Below are positions 47,861 through 59,300 of a stretch of 64,000 bases of DNA, in pieces. The notes under the pieces are model-generated. The model was not told the origin of the DNA. It did no database searches and saw nothing but the letters and a program-made list of their open reading frames with translations. Position 1 is the first letter of the stretch; every line of letters starts with the position of its first letter. The stretch covers positions 434,001-498,000 of the forward strand of contig VWZX01002690.1 of NCBI GenBank assembly GCA_013399015.1, given 5' to 3'. Source of the stretch: Galbula dea. Its lineage: Eukaryota; Chordata; Aves; Piciformes; Galbulidae. Made by a program: the position numbers and the translations under genes.

Positions 47861-49494
47861 CCACAGCTCTTTTCCTGCTCTCTCTCTGACACTATAAAGG
47901 GGACAGCATAAATTTTAATGCACATTCAGATTTCTTTAGAAACCACCAAGGAATACAAAAAGAAGTGACCACTGTGGCATGGTTTTGGTCATTATTACAG
48001 TCACATACTCATGTCCTGGTTCTGTAGAAGTTCTCTGCCACAGAGTTTGCCCCTCAAGGGCATTCTGTTCACTGCTGATAAACCACAATAAGAGTTGTCA
48101 GGTTTTGCTTTATATTGTTTTCCTCTTATTTCCACTTAGTGAGGTTGGTTTTCACCACCATAACTACCCAGTTGGCTAACAGAAGCCAATGAGATATCAG
48201 TTGGTTCCTTGCAATTCCTCATTCTACCTCCCCCTCTTACCTTTTACCTTTTCCAGCTTCAAAATTTGTCCTAGACTTTTCATTTCCAAGATAGTCAGTT
48301 ATCATCCTTTCCTCTTCATTAATTGCCCAGGACTCCAACTCTGTTAAAAATTGATCTTGTAATATCTTGGAAGTGACTCTTCTGTCTTACACAGAAGCTG
48401 CTGGGAAAAATCTTCATGCTGTGAAGCAATAGACTTTCCTGCCTTCACACATGCCTTAGTGCCAGTTTTCTTTCCCTGGGAAGAAAAGATACTCCAGGAA
48501 TAAACCAAGTCTCTTACACTGCCATAAATCCATTTTGTGGAACCTCCTCAGAACCTTATCTAGAGAGATCTTCAGGAGCAGGACCCAATGCTGCACACAA
48601 GCTAATGAGGTAATGATAAGATGCAAGGCTTTGTATGAAGTGAGTGATGAGTGCATGAACATGAGAAAACAGAAGTCATCAGTGAAAAGCTGTTTAGTTT
48701 GCCATAGATCTTTTAATTTAATGTTGAAAAAAAGTCTTTCCATATATTCCATACACATTTTTCCTACTCTAAGCAGCTTGAAGATCCACATTCTATAAAA
48801 GCTTACAGTAAAAGACTTACAAGTAAGTCTTGCCTGTTCTGTCAGCCTGGACTTGGTAACATTACTTGTTCTGCATTTCATTTCCATTTTTAAAGTCCAT
48901 TCTGTAGCAAGTCTGAAGCTCAAAACCAAACCAGCTCCAACAGTAAGAAAATTCCTAGTTTTAAGAAGCTAAAAAGATTAAAGTTTGTAAGGATATCTGT
49001 ACTAGAGCACATAACCTGGAGGAGGTTTAACCCTGACCTTTGCATCTCAAGGTGTTCACCATCAGAAGGAACAATAAGGTCGAAGCAGGGGAAAAACAAA
49101 ACTGGACACAACCTCTCATAAAAATGGAGTCTTTTTTTCAGTACCTTAAAGGAATGTTATTATTATACAAAAAAAATCCCACCACCATTAATTTTAGAGT
49201 GTTATTGCTATCTGGAGATAATAAGAAGAGTAACAACATGATCTGAAAGATTTAGATTATCCCCTTTGTGTGACCTTCATTTTAATATTGAAATATTGAA
49301 TAAATGCACACAAATCCATATCACTGTATTTACTTCCCTTAATACTGGTTGGGGTTTTTTAATGCTGTATTCACCTCAGCCTCAAAAGAGCCTTTATTGA
49401 GGCACCCATACTAAAGAAAAATAAGATTACCTGGAATTAGTATTGTATCAAAAAGGAACAAGCTGGGAGGGGGGGGGATAAAAAAAAGCCATTC

Positions 49495-49570
49495 TACTTC
49501 CTAGTTGCATAATACACATTATTATGTGTACATAACACACATGGGTGTTATATATTATATACATATTAGG
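49495..49570. repeat. AT-rich alternating tract
   Basis: About 75 bp with ACACATTATTATGTGTACAT and GTTATATATTATATACATAT, partly palindromic. It lies beyond the likely IL1RL1 poly(A) site. Confidence 0.55.
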
Positions 49571-49752
49571 ATATGTACCTAATACAGAAGCCATTTATGT
49601 TTCATTGCTGGCATTAGAAAGGTGAAGCAAACCTGCAGAGCATTTGGCTATTCAGAATCATAACTTTCAGTTCTATATAACTATATATAAAAAAGAATAC
49701 AGGTATATTTTGTTTCCTGTGGCATGAAAATTCTGCAGATAGCCTAGTATGG

Positions 49753-49758
49753 TTTATT
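49753..49758 (-). terminator. IL1RL1: Candidate IL1RL1 poly(A) signal AATAAA
   Basis: Canonical AATAAA on the minus strand about 220 bp past the IL1RL1 stop codon. First canonical hexamer downstream; use is inferred. Confidence 0.5.
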
Positions 49759-49974
49759 TACAGAACTCTTGCACCTATAAAAAGTTCTCTTGCTTCCCCA
49801 GACCTCTCCCATCACTTCACCTTCTTGTTACTTATTGGAAAGACTGAATTCAAAACCAAAAAGTCCAAAACTACAACCAGACTTCCAGACTGTTAACTCA
49901 TGTCCATCCTGATAGGAAAAAGAGCTGCAGGCATGTAGCCCATCCTGATGGTGGAACAGTATTTTCCCAGCTCT

Positions 49975-50321
49975 TCACCCAGCATCAGCAGAGGACGAGG
50001 ACTTGTGTCTCGGTGGCATATGGTACCTCACTTGCTTCCAGAACTTGGAGTTGTATGACTGTGGGTGGACTGTCTGCTCCTCCTTCCATTTGATGGTACC
50101 TTGCTGCTTAATAAGAAACCTTAGAGATTCCTGCAGCTTCTCATAAGTCCCAATTGTCTCCATTTCCAGGAGGATCACCTTGGTATCATTCTGAATGAGG
50201 GCGTTGTGTAAAGCGATGTGTTGGTCATACGCGTGTTCGTTACGGTTCATCAGCTCCTGTGTCAGGAGGAGGATCAGCCTTCTGCTCTTCTGCATCCTCT
50301 TCTCTATGGCACTGGCTGTAT
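49975..50321 (-). CDS. IL1RL1: IL1RL1 coding exon 10: TIR domain, second part, and stop
   Basis: Encodes [54 protein letters not shown] and box 3 [14 protein letters not shown], then a serine-rich tail ending SADAG and a stop. Acceptor ACATTCCCAG. The tail is shorter than in human ST2L. Confidence 0.94.
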
Positions 50322-53300
50322 CTGGGAATGTACAAGGCAATGATGAGACCCTAACATTTCTCTTATCAACCCTTTTGTGTTTTGGCACTCCATTTGCATT
50401 GTTTTTTCACCAGAAATAGCTTTTGCCTCACTTCGGTCTGGTACAGTTTATTCTTTAGAAACAGAGCTTCAAATAATCATACATATTTATCATCCAGCTT
50501 TATTTTCAAGTATTTAATTTGGTTGGAACATTAATATTTGCACTGCACTCTTAAGAGTTTCTAATCCAGCAACCTAGGGTCAACTTCAGGGGATAAGACT
50601 TCCTGGCATGGTGGTGATAGGTTGATGCTTGGACTTAGAAACATAGAAACATCATCACAGTTGGAAAGGATCTTCAAGATCATCAAGTCCAGCCAACAGC
50701 CCTGCACTACTATTATCCCTAAACCATGCCCTTGAGTGCCACATCTACCTGGTTTTTGAAAACCTCCAGGGATGGTGACTCCACTCCTGCCCTGAGCAGC
50801 CTGGGCCAATGTCTAACAACTCCTTCTGTGAAGAAGCTTTTCCTAATATCTAATCTAAACCTCCCCTGGTGCAACTTCAACCCATTCCCTCTAGTCCCAT
50901 TGCTAGTCACAAGGGAGAAGAGGCCAACACTCACCTCTCCACAACCTCTTTTCAGGTAACTGAAGAGAGTGATAAGGTCTCCCCTCAGCCTCCTCCTGTC
51001 CCAGCTAAACAGCCCCAGCTCCCTGAGCCTCTCCTCACAGGGCCTGTTCTCCAGACCCCTCATCAGCCCAGTAAAGACTGTGATCTTATAGGTCTCTTCC
51101 AACCTTAATGATCCTATGAATTGCATCAAATTTGTCTTGATCAATAGTTTCCTCACAGCCTGAGGAACACTTACCCATAATTAGCCATTTGGAGAATCTG
51201 GGGTGAGTTGCTTCTCAGAGACTTCCTTACCAGTAGAGGGATTGTTAGTTCTCCTGAGCTATAGCAAGCAAATTTGTCTACTCATCTGTGCATGGTGCTG
51301 GCATCTGCCCTACAAGGCTGGATCTGCATTTCCTTTTTTATTTTTTTTTCTCTGGAAATGGATGGAGTTTTACAGTGAAAAATATGATTAATCAAACACT
51401 TAGGTATGTGTTCAGGAAGGGTCACAGTAACTCCAAGTGGCATTTCCTGTTTTACTCTGCTTAGTGGATTTTAATTATAAAGGTCTGGGATTTGGAAATC
51501 TGGTAATTAAAGGCTGAAGATCAGAAGATAAACAAAAGTGGGGGTGCATGGGTAAAATCCATCTGCTTGGAAACAGAACTTTTAAGTGCTCTCAGTAGCA
51601 GGCAGATTTGGAAATCTTTTTCCATCCAAGGGAAAGTATTTTGGAGCATGAAAGCAGACAAGGAAACTAAAAGAAGGAGGCTAGGAAAATAGGCAAGAAG
51701 AGAAAGAGGATATTGGTCAACACTCAGGTCATTTTTAGAGTTTGGATTAAATCAGACTGAACAAGCCAAACAAGTGTTACCCAAATGCCCAAAGCTGGCT
51801 TGTTGAGTCTTCTGTCTGCCACTGCTGGGTTCCAGGCATCCATTCATGCCTTCTCACCATGAAAGTGTCTTTGATTTCATCCAAGCTATTTATTAGAGCC
51901 CTTTTCACTCCTACAGACTTCACTGCTGTGCTCAGTTTCCATCAGGACTGCCATCCACAAACCACAGTTCGAGAGCAGTGTCTCAGAACAAAGCATCGCA
52001 CTGTCCCTAACCACCTGAAGAGATGGCAGAACTTTGCCATTGACTGTTTTGTCAGCTACTGTTAAGTTCCTTATTCTGGGTCTGGGGATGGTTTGGCTCA
52101 GCAACTCTTACAGGTTTGGGTTTTTTTTTTCTCCCACATCCTTACTTCAGAGGCTTTTTCCAAAGCCAAGCAATGCTTCTGCTACTCTCCAGAAGAGAAG
52201 AGCAACAAAGATCTCAGCCCCAGCTCTGGGTAGATGAATGACACCTGGCCCAATGCAGGTGATTTCAGAACTGTATAACAGAAGATGTGCCAGCTGTGGC
52301 TTCATGCCTTCTTCATGACAGGGAGAGAAGATCTGGACCACAGAGCACAAGATAAAGAGACCATAACCAGAGTACAAGATAAAGAGACAAGTCAGCCCTG
52401 GAGGAAAGCAGATAGCACCTAGCTGACAACAATCAGAAGAAATAGCCTAGAGATGTCCATATGGAAATCAGCACAGGTTAATTCCATGCTGGAAGGCAAG
52501 GAAGCTGGAATAAACAACATCAGCTCTCTCCTGAATTAGCTCTGGGAATGGTGTGGAATGAAAGTAGGTCACTTAGTGACCAGCACATGAGCTTCCTGTG
52601 ACTCTGAAACCCTTGTAATAGGTTACACACCCATGAGTGATAACAGCAAGCTTAATTCCTCTACTTTTTTTGTGGTCTTCTCCTCTTTGGTGTCTTGCAG
52701 ACCTACTCATGCATGGTTTGGTTGTGGCTTTGCTCAGATAATGACTGTGCAGGGCTAAACCACCCAAAGAGCAGGTGCATGTTTAGAAAGGTTACACTTG
52801 GGGTCACGTTTCCTGTATGACTCAAGAAGATGATAAACAATTTGTGCCCTTGCCCTGGAGCTTGCTCTTCTTAGCACCCTGGCAAGCAGAGAGTGCCATC
52901 ATGTCAAGCCTGCCTGAAAGAGCAGACACAGAAGTGCTGAGAAGATGAGCAGCAAGCTCTGGAATGTCAAGGGACCTCTTCTACTCCTGAAAAAGGAGGA
53001 GAACTACAAATTGCTCAAGACTGACAAGTCATTCTGTGCATCATCTGATCTGAAACTTACCTTCTCCTGGATATACATCTCTCCCATAAATGCATAGTTT
53101 ATACCCACATTGATTTTCTAGAATATCTGGCATGATTTGGTAAACAAAGTATTCCACAAAATTAGCTTCATTGGTGTTGCATTTGGGGTAGATAACATAG
53201 GCATCATAGACCTTCCCATCTGCAAGGCAAGACAAGAGGAAAGGGTATTGAAGTAACATGAAGTAGACCTCTCCATTGCAAAAGCTAGAAGAGAAATAAA

Positions 53301-56300
53301 AGATCAGTCTTTGAAATGGATCTAAGTAGAAGTTCATGTTCATCTGAACAATGTGTGTCATCAGGTGCCTGTTTGGAAATCAGAGACCCTGCATATTTGG
53401 TGTTCTCCATGCTCAATTGCTATGCCTTGTGTGTTTGAAACTGGAGAACACAACCTTTGTATTGTGAAGGCTTTATCCAAAATTACATGAAGTAATAATT
53501 CAATTGATTATTGCATATTAGCATGAAATAGAGATGATACTCAGCATTTGTTATTCCAGTGATATAATAATGTTTACAGCCTTGGTCTTTCAGGACAAGA
53601 TACTCCATGTAAATTCTTCCACCATGAAGAAAACATTCTCACAGCTCCTGAACTGTCAGTGCCTGTTAACAATGTCTCTTACTCAAGAAGCAGCCTTGCA
53701 GGCAGAAACAAGTAGAAAGTTAAATAGTTCTTTCTGTCACACATATTTTCCATTATAGCTTTTGCTTTTTAACCTCAAATGCTTCATTTCTTTTCTGTCC
53801 AGATCACATCCCTTCTGTTGTTGCTATCTAAGGTCCTTGTCCAGACCATCCTTACAATAAAAATCTTTTCCAACAATAAGAATCATTTCCAGAGTCTGAT
53901 TTATTTAATCATAAACTGCCCTGAAAAAGCACACTTCTTTCCTCTGTAAAGGGAACATAGGTAGCTAGATCAGCTGCAGATATCTAGATGTGTAGACATC
54001 TGCAGTAGGAGTCAGCTCCAGACTTAATAGCACTGTAAATCAGATTTTCACTCTCATTCAATGTTCCATGGCAAAGATTTTGGTTAAAAAAGAAAAGTGA
54101 AACCTGGACTGAATCCTTCTTTTATGTCACACATCACTACAGAGCTCAGGGAGCAAGGGAAGGTAAAGCACTACCAGAGCTATGTCTGTCTCCTCTTATC
54201 GAAATGACTTCAGAAAGCCTGAGAAAGGAAAGGATTAGGCTCAGGTGTCATCTGAGTTAGTGGAGGCAACTATCAAATAAATCCATCTGCAAATGAGTTT
54301 GCCTTTTCTAAAGCTCTCTTGTTCAATCCTTACTCACCATCCTTGGCTGAGTAGGGCTGAAATATCTCCCGATACAACAGGACCAGATCCACTCGGAAGG
54401 ACTGATAAAATGTAACAGAGACTGCTAGTGCCAGCAGCAGGACTAGAGATCCTACTATCAAGAGGATGTTAGGAAGACTCACTGCAAAGAAGAGGAATAA
54501 ACTGTTAGTTGTGGAGAAGTTAACCCAAGGGCTAAAGCCTCAGCCTCTCCTATCCTTACTTCTGTTGCAACTCTAAGGAGCTAGAAGCATAACAAGCATC
54601 AAACAACTGATATTTACTTCTGTTGAATCCAGACCTACCCATGCTAGATGTCACAGCTGATAGCAACGTGTAAGTATTTTTTACCCTTTAAAGACTTAAG
54701 AACACAAGAAAAAAGAAATGTTCAAACCTTTTCTGAAGCTTCTAAGCCTACACATGACAACTGTTAAATGTCCACAGAAGGACAAATGGAGGCTTCTGGC
54801 ATAGCTGCAGAAAAAGGGTACAGAGAAAGATGTGCAAACAGGAAATCTGCAAGATAAGAACAAAGTATGCAAACAAGCAGAGAACCAGGACATGTCCTGG
54901 TCACAAACATAAACTGTGCTGGAGGCAGATGATGTTCTCCCCTGCCTTCTGCTTTGAAGAGGGTCAAAGAGCAGAACATAGCAATGGCAAGTATGGGAAA
55001 TTGGGAAAGAAAGGAGCCACCACTTCACTCATGAATCTGACCACTTCCACCCCACACATGAAGACTTATAAAGGATAGATTCAGACTAAATGTAAGGTGG
55101 AAGTAATTGTGCTACCAGGTGAAGGCACTGACCACCAGCAAGGAGCAATTTCAGAGCTTTCACTTGGAATTGGCATCAGGTGAATGAAATAAGATAAAAT
55201 ATTTATCAGTGAAGAATCTCTTCTATTGAAATGCACAGGGTTCCAAGCTTCTCCAGGAGATGTTGAAGAAGGCAGTGTATTGAGTAGTACTTATAGAGGC
55301 ACCCTAAAATACCAGCCCCTGAGAAATTCCACTGAAAAAGTGCTTAAATTAGTTTACCCTTTTCCCTTTTCTCTGGTAGGATGTGAGGTAAATTTGCCAT
55401 GAATTTTTCACCCTTCCTGTTTCTTTCTTCACCATTTAATGGGAGGAAGAAACATAAGGCATGTGATGAAGCATAACTCACCAGAACTAAAAGTTCTGAG
55501 AAAACCACCTTCCAACAAGAGTGAAGTGGCCAAGAAAACAATCACTTCTCTAGGGAAGTGTGGTCAGTTTGTAGTTTTCACTAAGTCATACAATGCCCAT
55601 GAAGGAACTTTGTACTTGTAGACCCCTTCAAATTTTGTGACTTGATCCATTTTCCTGTTCAATACACACACACAAAAAAAATATCAGGAAACCTCTTCCA
55701 CTCCCTGGTGAGGAAAACCTGAGCATCAGAGGTTGCCCACCATTTCTTAGTGCTTCTTTTGTTGACAGTATGCTTTGCCACAACGTTACAAATACAGTTG
55801 TAACATGTTGAGTGTCTACAGAAGGCAGTGGGGTGGGTTGTGAACTGGTTGAAGGACAGAAGCCAGAGTCGTGGTCAATGGGACGGAGTCTAGTTGGAGG
55901 CCTTAGTCTAGTGGAGTCCCTCAGGGGTCAATACTGGGAACAGTACTTTTCAATCTACTCATTAGCAACCTGGCTGAGGGAATAGAGTGTGCTCTCAGCA
56001 AGTTTGCTGATGACACTAAACTGGGTGNCCAGTTCTGGGCCCCTCAGTTGAAGAAGGATAGGGAACTGCTGGAAAGAGTTCAGCACAGAGCCACAGAGAT
56101 GATGAAGGGGCTGGAACATCTTCCTGATGAGGAAAGGCTCAGGGAGCTGGGTCTCTTTAGCTTGGAGAAGAGGAGACTAAGGGGTGACCTCATCTCTGCT
56201 TTTAAATATGTGAAGGGTGTGTGTCAGGAGGATGGGGTCAGGCTCTTCTCAGTGAAGACTAGACTAACCCTAACCTAGACTCAGAGAGGCTGGGGAGTCT

Positions 56301-59300
56301 CCTTCTGTGGAGATATTCCAAACCTGTCTGGACACACTTCTGTGTGCCCTGGTCTAGGGAATCCTGCTGTGGCAGGGGGGTTGGACTAGATGATCTTTCG
56401 AGGTCCCTTCCAGCTCCTAACATTCTGTAATTCTGTGAAAACATCTAGAGGAGACACCAGTTCCAACAACAACTCCTGCAGTTACCAACCAAAACCCCAC
56501 TGTTTACATTTGGCTTTGCACTGATTAGACCAAGGCTGCAGAAGTAGGAAGAGATTTCCTGTGGTTGTAAAGCACCATACAAGAATCCCACAATGTTCTT
56601 CCAGGAGAAGCAGGTTGAGTTCCCAGTAAGGCTGACTCAGCCTTTCATTTCTCTGGAACAATCCAGCTGTCTTCAGCACAATGGGGGCAATGGCCATAAA
56701 GCCACTTCTAGAGGCCCTGAACATGTTGAGCAGATCCTGTTGTTGTTCCATTTGACTTTGCTGTACCATTTGGCACCAGGGTGTCTTCTAATCCTGTTTG
56801 TTTGCAGTCAAGAGCAATGGGAATGTAGAACTACCAGCTCACAAGAAATGATACCAAAGAGGCTAGAGAAAACCAAGTCAGAAAGCAGCATTGGAAGGAT
56901 TTTCTGACAAACTCCAGAAGACAGCAGGTTTTTGTTCTGGCTTCTAAGGTGGACATGCTTCCAGACAGTAAGTGCAGAGATGGGGGCTGGAATTCCTGCC
57001 CACATCTGCCTACCAAAGGTGAGACAATAGGTTAGGTTTGACATTACTTATCTTTGAGGAAGAACAGAGCTGATGCTCTGGACTGAACTTTATCTCTGCT
57101 TCAAAAGTCTGGAATTTCTGGTGTTCTCCAGAAGAAGAGGGTTCATGCCAGAAAGATTCATGGTCCTCTGGCCATTTTATACTTCCTTGTGAATGAGAAT
57201 TGAGGAATAGTCAGGGAGAAAAAAGATGATGCTTGTGGGTCCAACACATGAAAACTCACCAGCCCTGAGTCAAGGTTAATTGCTAATTGGTAATGGTAGC
57301 TTATATATGAATTCCAGCCTGATGGATACCCTGCAGCTGTGGAGGGCAACTGGGAGCAGTCTGACAGGCAGAGTAACTGTCTTTTGCTAGGTGTCCAGCA
57401 AGAGTAACTGCATCTTCATCATGAAAGGTGAAAGAAAAAAGATTGTTCCAAACCCCTCAGCATTGCAGTGACCAGAGGCACACCACACAAGTTACACAGA
57501 TGATCTCAGGACATGTCTTGTGGCAGAGAGGGAGTGTAAAATCTGGGATGGTCATCATCTCTGGAATTGAAAAGAGAGCTATAGGACTGAAAGATCTGGA
57601 GCAAATGAGACAGCCTATATTTTCTGTAAAGAGCTCTCATGAGTCATGAAGAATGTTTATGAACGTGTCTTGGTGAAGGAGTCAGAAGATACCAGACAGT
57701 TTCAGGCAAAGAGGGAAAAGAAAGGATGGGAAATAGTGTGGAAGAGTGGGTTCCATACTGACTGGGAAGTCAAAGTCTAGGCAGGAGTGGGGTGAGGAAA
57801 AAATAAGAGAGAAAGAGCTTCCTCAGCAAGAGGAGAAACAACCTCTGGATGTAGAGGCAGCAGCTCCTCGAAGATTCAGAGACATTAGCACCTCCTAAGA
57901 GAGGCAAGAACATAGCTGCAGAGACTGTCAAAATTCACAGCCTAATCCTCATTAAAAGTCTTCTGTTTAAAAAAAAGAAAGTCTGTCTGTTTTCTCTGTG
58001 TCTGAGAGACAGAGTATACAGTCTGGATACCACCAAATCCCACCAGAAGGAGCTGGCTGCACTGCACCACTCATGGTAAATGTGGTCCTGAGGTGATGCA
58101 GCTCATTTCTAAAAGGCTAATTCATTTTCTCTTAGCAGCATTTATTTCCTTTTTTAAAAGATAAGTAGAAAAACCTGCTTGAGACAGACAGTTGGGACAC
58201 TTTTTCACAATAGAGCAAAATATCTTTTATTTCTCCCTGTGAAGTGTCAAGTAGCTTTGCCCCTGACATCCATTCTTGGCAGTATTAAGGGAGTATTTTT
58301 CTTTTCCATGGAGATAAAAACCAAACAGTTCTCACCAGTTTTGACTGTCAGAGGAACTCCTTTTTTTCTCATCACTATTTCTTATTCTTAGGGGGATTAA
58401 CAGTTGGTATCAATACAAATTTTTAGGATTAATTAGAATGCTATTGTTAACAGTGAACTAGGATTTGAAGAATTTTATGACTCAGAAAAACAGATTTAAT
58501 TCCTGGCTCCCACAGAAAATTTCCATGTGGTGAATCAAATCATTCATTCAGCAAGTTACTGAAGACAGATTATTGCTGCAAAACTGGAGAGTTACTAACA
58601 CAGAGGAGCTCTAATGCCACTGCTTATTCCACCTTTGCTTCCTCTCCCTTAATCTGTCACCTGTGCTGCTGAACACTGTTGATCTAGTTCATTCAATGTC
58701 TCAAAATGGATTGGGGCAGTCAGGGGCACATCTATTCATCTCTTATTTCCCACTACAGGTCTGTGCTACACATAACAATCACATAACTCATACTGAATGC
58801 CCTTTAACAAAAAAAAAATCAGAACACAAAGAAGGAACTTGTGTTTTCTTCAGAAACAAGGAATAAAATCAAATCACCAATGGATTTCATAGACTCACAG
58901 AGCTAAGGTTGGAAGAGACCTCTAAGATCATCAAGCCCAACCATCAACCTATCACCACCATGCCACTAAACCATGGCCCTAACTACCACATCTAGATGTT
59001 TTTGAACCCCTGCAGGGATGGTGACTCCACCACTACCCTGGGCAGCCTGGGCCAATGCCTGGCACTCTTTCTGGGAAGAAATGTTTCCTAATATCCAATC
59101 TAAACCTCCCCTGGTGTAACTTGAGGCCATTTCCTCTGGTCCTTATTTCAAACCAAGTGCAAATTGTGAGAAAGCAGAATGAAGAACTCCTACCTTCAGA
59201 TTGTGCTTTGAGTTGTAACATCACTGTGGCTTTAGTGTTGTGCATTTCATTCACCACCACACAGGTGAAGTTTGCCTGCAGATCCTCCTGTTTGACTTCA

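Larger units (their letters stand above)
43150..49974. other. IL1RL1-IL18R1 spacer
   Basis: About 6.8 kb. The high end is the IL1RL1 3' UTR. The middle holds three decayed CR1 copies (44818-45995, 46017-46115, 47341-47860) and an AT-rich patch near 49495-49570. No gene recognised on either strand. Confidence 0.6.
54482..59193 (-). other. IL1RL1: IL1RL1 intron between Ig3 and TM exons
   Basis: A 4.7 kb intron at the place where mammals terminate the soluble ST2 transcript. It holds the sense CR1 at 58886-59150, minus-strand AATAAA hexamers at 58226-58231 and 58141-58146, and the antisense CR1 with an N at 55820-56440. No other coding signal recognised. Confidence 0.7.

Noticed and set aside
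48456..48929. 157-codon minus-strand open frame below IL1RL1
   Set aside because: No recognisable motif. It lies downstream of the IL1RL1 poly(A) candidate. Probably chance.
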